Below, one piece after another: positions 61,691-64,000 of a stretch of 64,000 bases of DNA (position 1 is the first letter of the stretch; each line of letters opens with the position of its first letter). Location: positions 2,604,759 to 2,668,758 of the forward strand of contig CM041551.1 in the NCBI GenBank assembly GCA_023238725.1, read 5' to 3'. Source of the stretch: Scortum barcoo. Taxonomy: Eukaryota > Chordata > Actinopteri > Centrarchiformes > Terapontidae. The notes beneath the pieces are model-generated. The model saw only the letters and a list, made by a program, of their open reading frames with translations, was not told the origin of the DNA and made no database searches. A program made the position numbers and the translations under genes.

Positions 61691-63117
61691 TACTTCTCAG
61701 TCCACATGAGTTCCTGTTTACTCCTCTTGGTTGCTGTCTGAAAAGCTAGTGATGACCCAGACCAGGCCTATAACACAACAAGTGAATCTGTTAGTATTTT
61801 TTCTGTCCTTGGCCAGGAAACTAAATGAACGAGAGGACCCAGGTTTGTGAAAAAATATTTACATAATATTTGGAAATGAATTTCAAACAATGATTAAACA
61901 CAACAGCGAACTGTAGGTAATAGCAGTAAATGATATATGCAAAGCTAATCATTTGCAGTAAATATGTACAAATTGAAAAAGGAAGCAGAATAATGTGACT
62001 TAATATTCAGAATAAAATGAAGGTGTAACCAAAAGGTAGCAGTCTCTCCTTGAGACTGATCAGCACACACCTACACACACTGACACAGTCCAACATGCTC
62101 TCAGCCACTGTATCTGAAGCTGATTGTTACAGTGGCCATGATAATTATGCCCTGCAAGATTGCAGATTGGGACCTTGCTTTCTGATTGAATGCTGGCAAA
62201 ACTAGAGGGAGGACATCCTGGTAAGATGGCACAATAATAAGCACACAGAGCAAGGGGCTGACTCTAAAACAACTGGCCCTGAAACTTCAACATCCAAGGC
62301 TGGCGAGTGCATATATATGTGTGTGTGCTCTGTGTGGGCATGCAGGGATGATTCATGACACTAGTCGGTGACTCACCTTAAAACAGCGGAGGACAATGAC
62401 AGAATATTACATTTAAGAAAATAACAACCCACCCAGCTGTAAATTACATGAGATATTCCAGTCCGACATCTGTTAATTTCTACATGCTGCAATTACTGTA
62501 AGTGACTTTGTCTGAATCATCTGCAGCCTCTCTGTCCTTCTGCCACGCTCCCTGGAAAGTGCTTTGTTTCATTACCGCTGAATCTTTGCCTTTGGAAATG
62601 TGAGATTTATTTGAAGAATTTTGTGCATGTAAAAAAGAAAGAGTGAGACTCAGCCATGAAAGAGTTGACGGTGCCACTTAGCATTCTGAAAGGATCCAGC
62701 CTCAACTTGCGAGTCAATCTGTCATTAAATCACCAGCAGCACCATCTCTTCGACACACGATGCGAGGACATCAATAAGCCATCTCCAGCAGCAATGGGTT
62801 AGGCTGCCGAATTGATCATTGCTATCCTGATGGCCATGTGCCATTGGCGTTACAAGGCTGGATCTATTGAATGGAAGTAATTTTCAGATAAGGCAGGCCC
62901 GAGGTGTGTGTTCCTCTTACTGTGGCAGATGTATGTGGCATTATGTCCTTAGGTTTACCTAGTAAAATAATCGACCACCTGTTTATCTTTAATCTCTAAC
63001 AAGGCCAATCCCAGGTCTGACCCTCCAGCTGTCCTGCACTGTGAATGGTTGTTGTAATGATTTGTGGTACCAAACACACACTAGTCTGACCAGCACTAAC
63101 AGTGTTCATTGTTCAGT

Positions 63118-63171
63118 GTTATATATTATTATTATAATAATTATATTATTATAATATTATTATTATATAAC
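63118..63171. repeat. AT-rich (ATT/ATA) repeat with palindromic ends
   Basis: An all-A/T stretch of ATT/TAA units begins GTTATATA and ends TATATAAC, so the whole can fold back imperfectly. Confidence 0.85.
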
Positions 63172-64000
63172 GAATGGGGTAAATTAGCCACAGCATGCAC
63201 AACTGGTTAGTTTGTTTGTGGACACAGACAGGTGAGCTCTGATGTCACAGTCAAATGTCTGACAGTTCATGATGAGATGGTTTGAGGATTCATCTTAATA
63301 GTGCTTATATAAGAGCACTGTTGTGCCTCTGTCATGAAGCACCAATTTATTAAGTGTAAAATTTGAGTTGTGTGGCCAAATTATAAATTATAAGAGTTAG
63401 AGAGGCTCAGTAGAGGTTTGAAGATAATTTACTGCAGACAGCTGGTTCAAACAGAGCAGCACTTTACTTACAAGTTATTACTTTCTTGTGTCATTTATTG
63501 TGAAACTCATATCAAAATGAATAGTTTTAGTCTCAGATTTATATAAATAAGTTACAATGTAAAATATCTTTTGAAAATAAGAGAAAAAGTCTATTGATAC
63601 CCATCCCTTTTTAGGCATGTTGGTTAATGTGTATATACACAGTATGTATTCATTTATATGTGTGTGCATGTAGAAATGGAAAAAGTAAGTGCACACACAC
63701 AGCTGTGTATTTGCTCATCCAGAAAGAATGTCCCTAAAAACCCAGACTACGCCTTTGGATTGAGTTTAGTGGATTTGTGTAGCAACACTTTATAATTGTC
63801 AATAATGATCTGTATCACTTTAAGATTCTAATTCTGTGTTTATCCTGGTTTTCAAAGTTTGTTTGAATGTACATCTTTCAACAGCAAGTGTGACAGCCTA
63901 CGTGTGTATTTTTTTGTCTGCCTCTGATTAGTCGATATATAGAGAGGTCATGTTTCTAAAATTATGATTGGTGAGTGGGCGGGACTAACAGGTAGAGTAG

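Larger units (their letters stand above)
60960..64000. other. No gene seen; possible conserved noncoding stretch at 62480-62900
   Basis: Besides the possible SINE and the AT-rich repeat, the DNA is single-copy-looking. The last 40 bases have an inverted CCAAT box (GATTGG, 63966-63971) and a GC box (GGGCGGG, 63977-63983), too little to call a promoter. Confidence 0.4.

Noticed and set aside
63960..63990. Inverted CCAAT box next to a GC box at the window edge
   Set aside because: Two short motifs at the end of the window with no visible exon; insufficient for a promoter call.

Overview
The window looks like teleost fish nuclear DNA, probably percomorph. Reasons: an AT-rich gene-poor background, CA/GT microsatellites, intron-split coding sequence with GT-AG splice sites, and a typical fish mix of retrotransposon relics (RTE/Rex3-like, L2/Maui-like, Rex1-like CR1-group, L1-like), Tc1-like DNA transposon relics and an LTR element. 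There are no bacterial operons, CRISPR arrays or phage-like modules. I found no previously undescribed biological system.

Only one host gene can be supported: the 5' part of vstm2a (V-set and transmembrane domain-containing protein 2A) on the minus strand. Exon 1 (37607-37685) encodes a signal peptide. Exon 2 (36434-36600) encodes the first half of the Ig V domain, with the first Ig cysteine and the core tryptophan pair. The two exons join through a split glycine codon over an intron of about 1.0 kb. A CpG-rich promoter/leader region lies upstream at about 37.69-38.10 kb. The exon with the second Ig cysteine and the C-terminus was not found in the 36 kb downstream, so it is either outside the window or was missed.

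Layout. 1-36 kb: downstream of exon 2 on the minus strand, so intron and/or intergenic DNA. It holds an L1-like relic (5.4-6.3 kb), two Tc1-like relics (7.6 and 22 kb), a Rex1-like LINE (16.1-17.4 kb), a short repeat (23.3 kb), an L1-like C-terminal relic (25.7 kb), an L2-like 3' end (27.7-28.3 kb) and simple repeats. 36.4-38.1 kb: vstm2a 5' end. 38.2-45 kb: no gene seen. 45.06-47.25 kb: degraded Rex1-like LINE on the plus strand, itself interrupted by a second copy of the 23.3-kb repeat. 50.03-55.2 kb: a minus-strand L2-like LINE interrupted by a plus-strand, nearly full-length RTE/Rex3-like element with a 13-bp target-site duplication. 55-64 kb: no gene seen; a Tc1-like relic, a 627-bp solo LTR with a 5-bp target-site duplication, a possible SINE, and stretches that look like conserved noncoding DNA.

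The genes do not form a functional set. vstm2a stands alone and everything else recognisable is transposable-element debris or simple repeats. The most unusual local structures are a perfect 21-bp hairpin at 19.2 kb next to a 12-bp tandem repeat, the nested LINE pair, and the clean solo LTR. All family names come from recognising motifs by eye; no database search was run.
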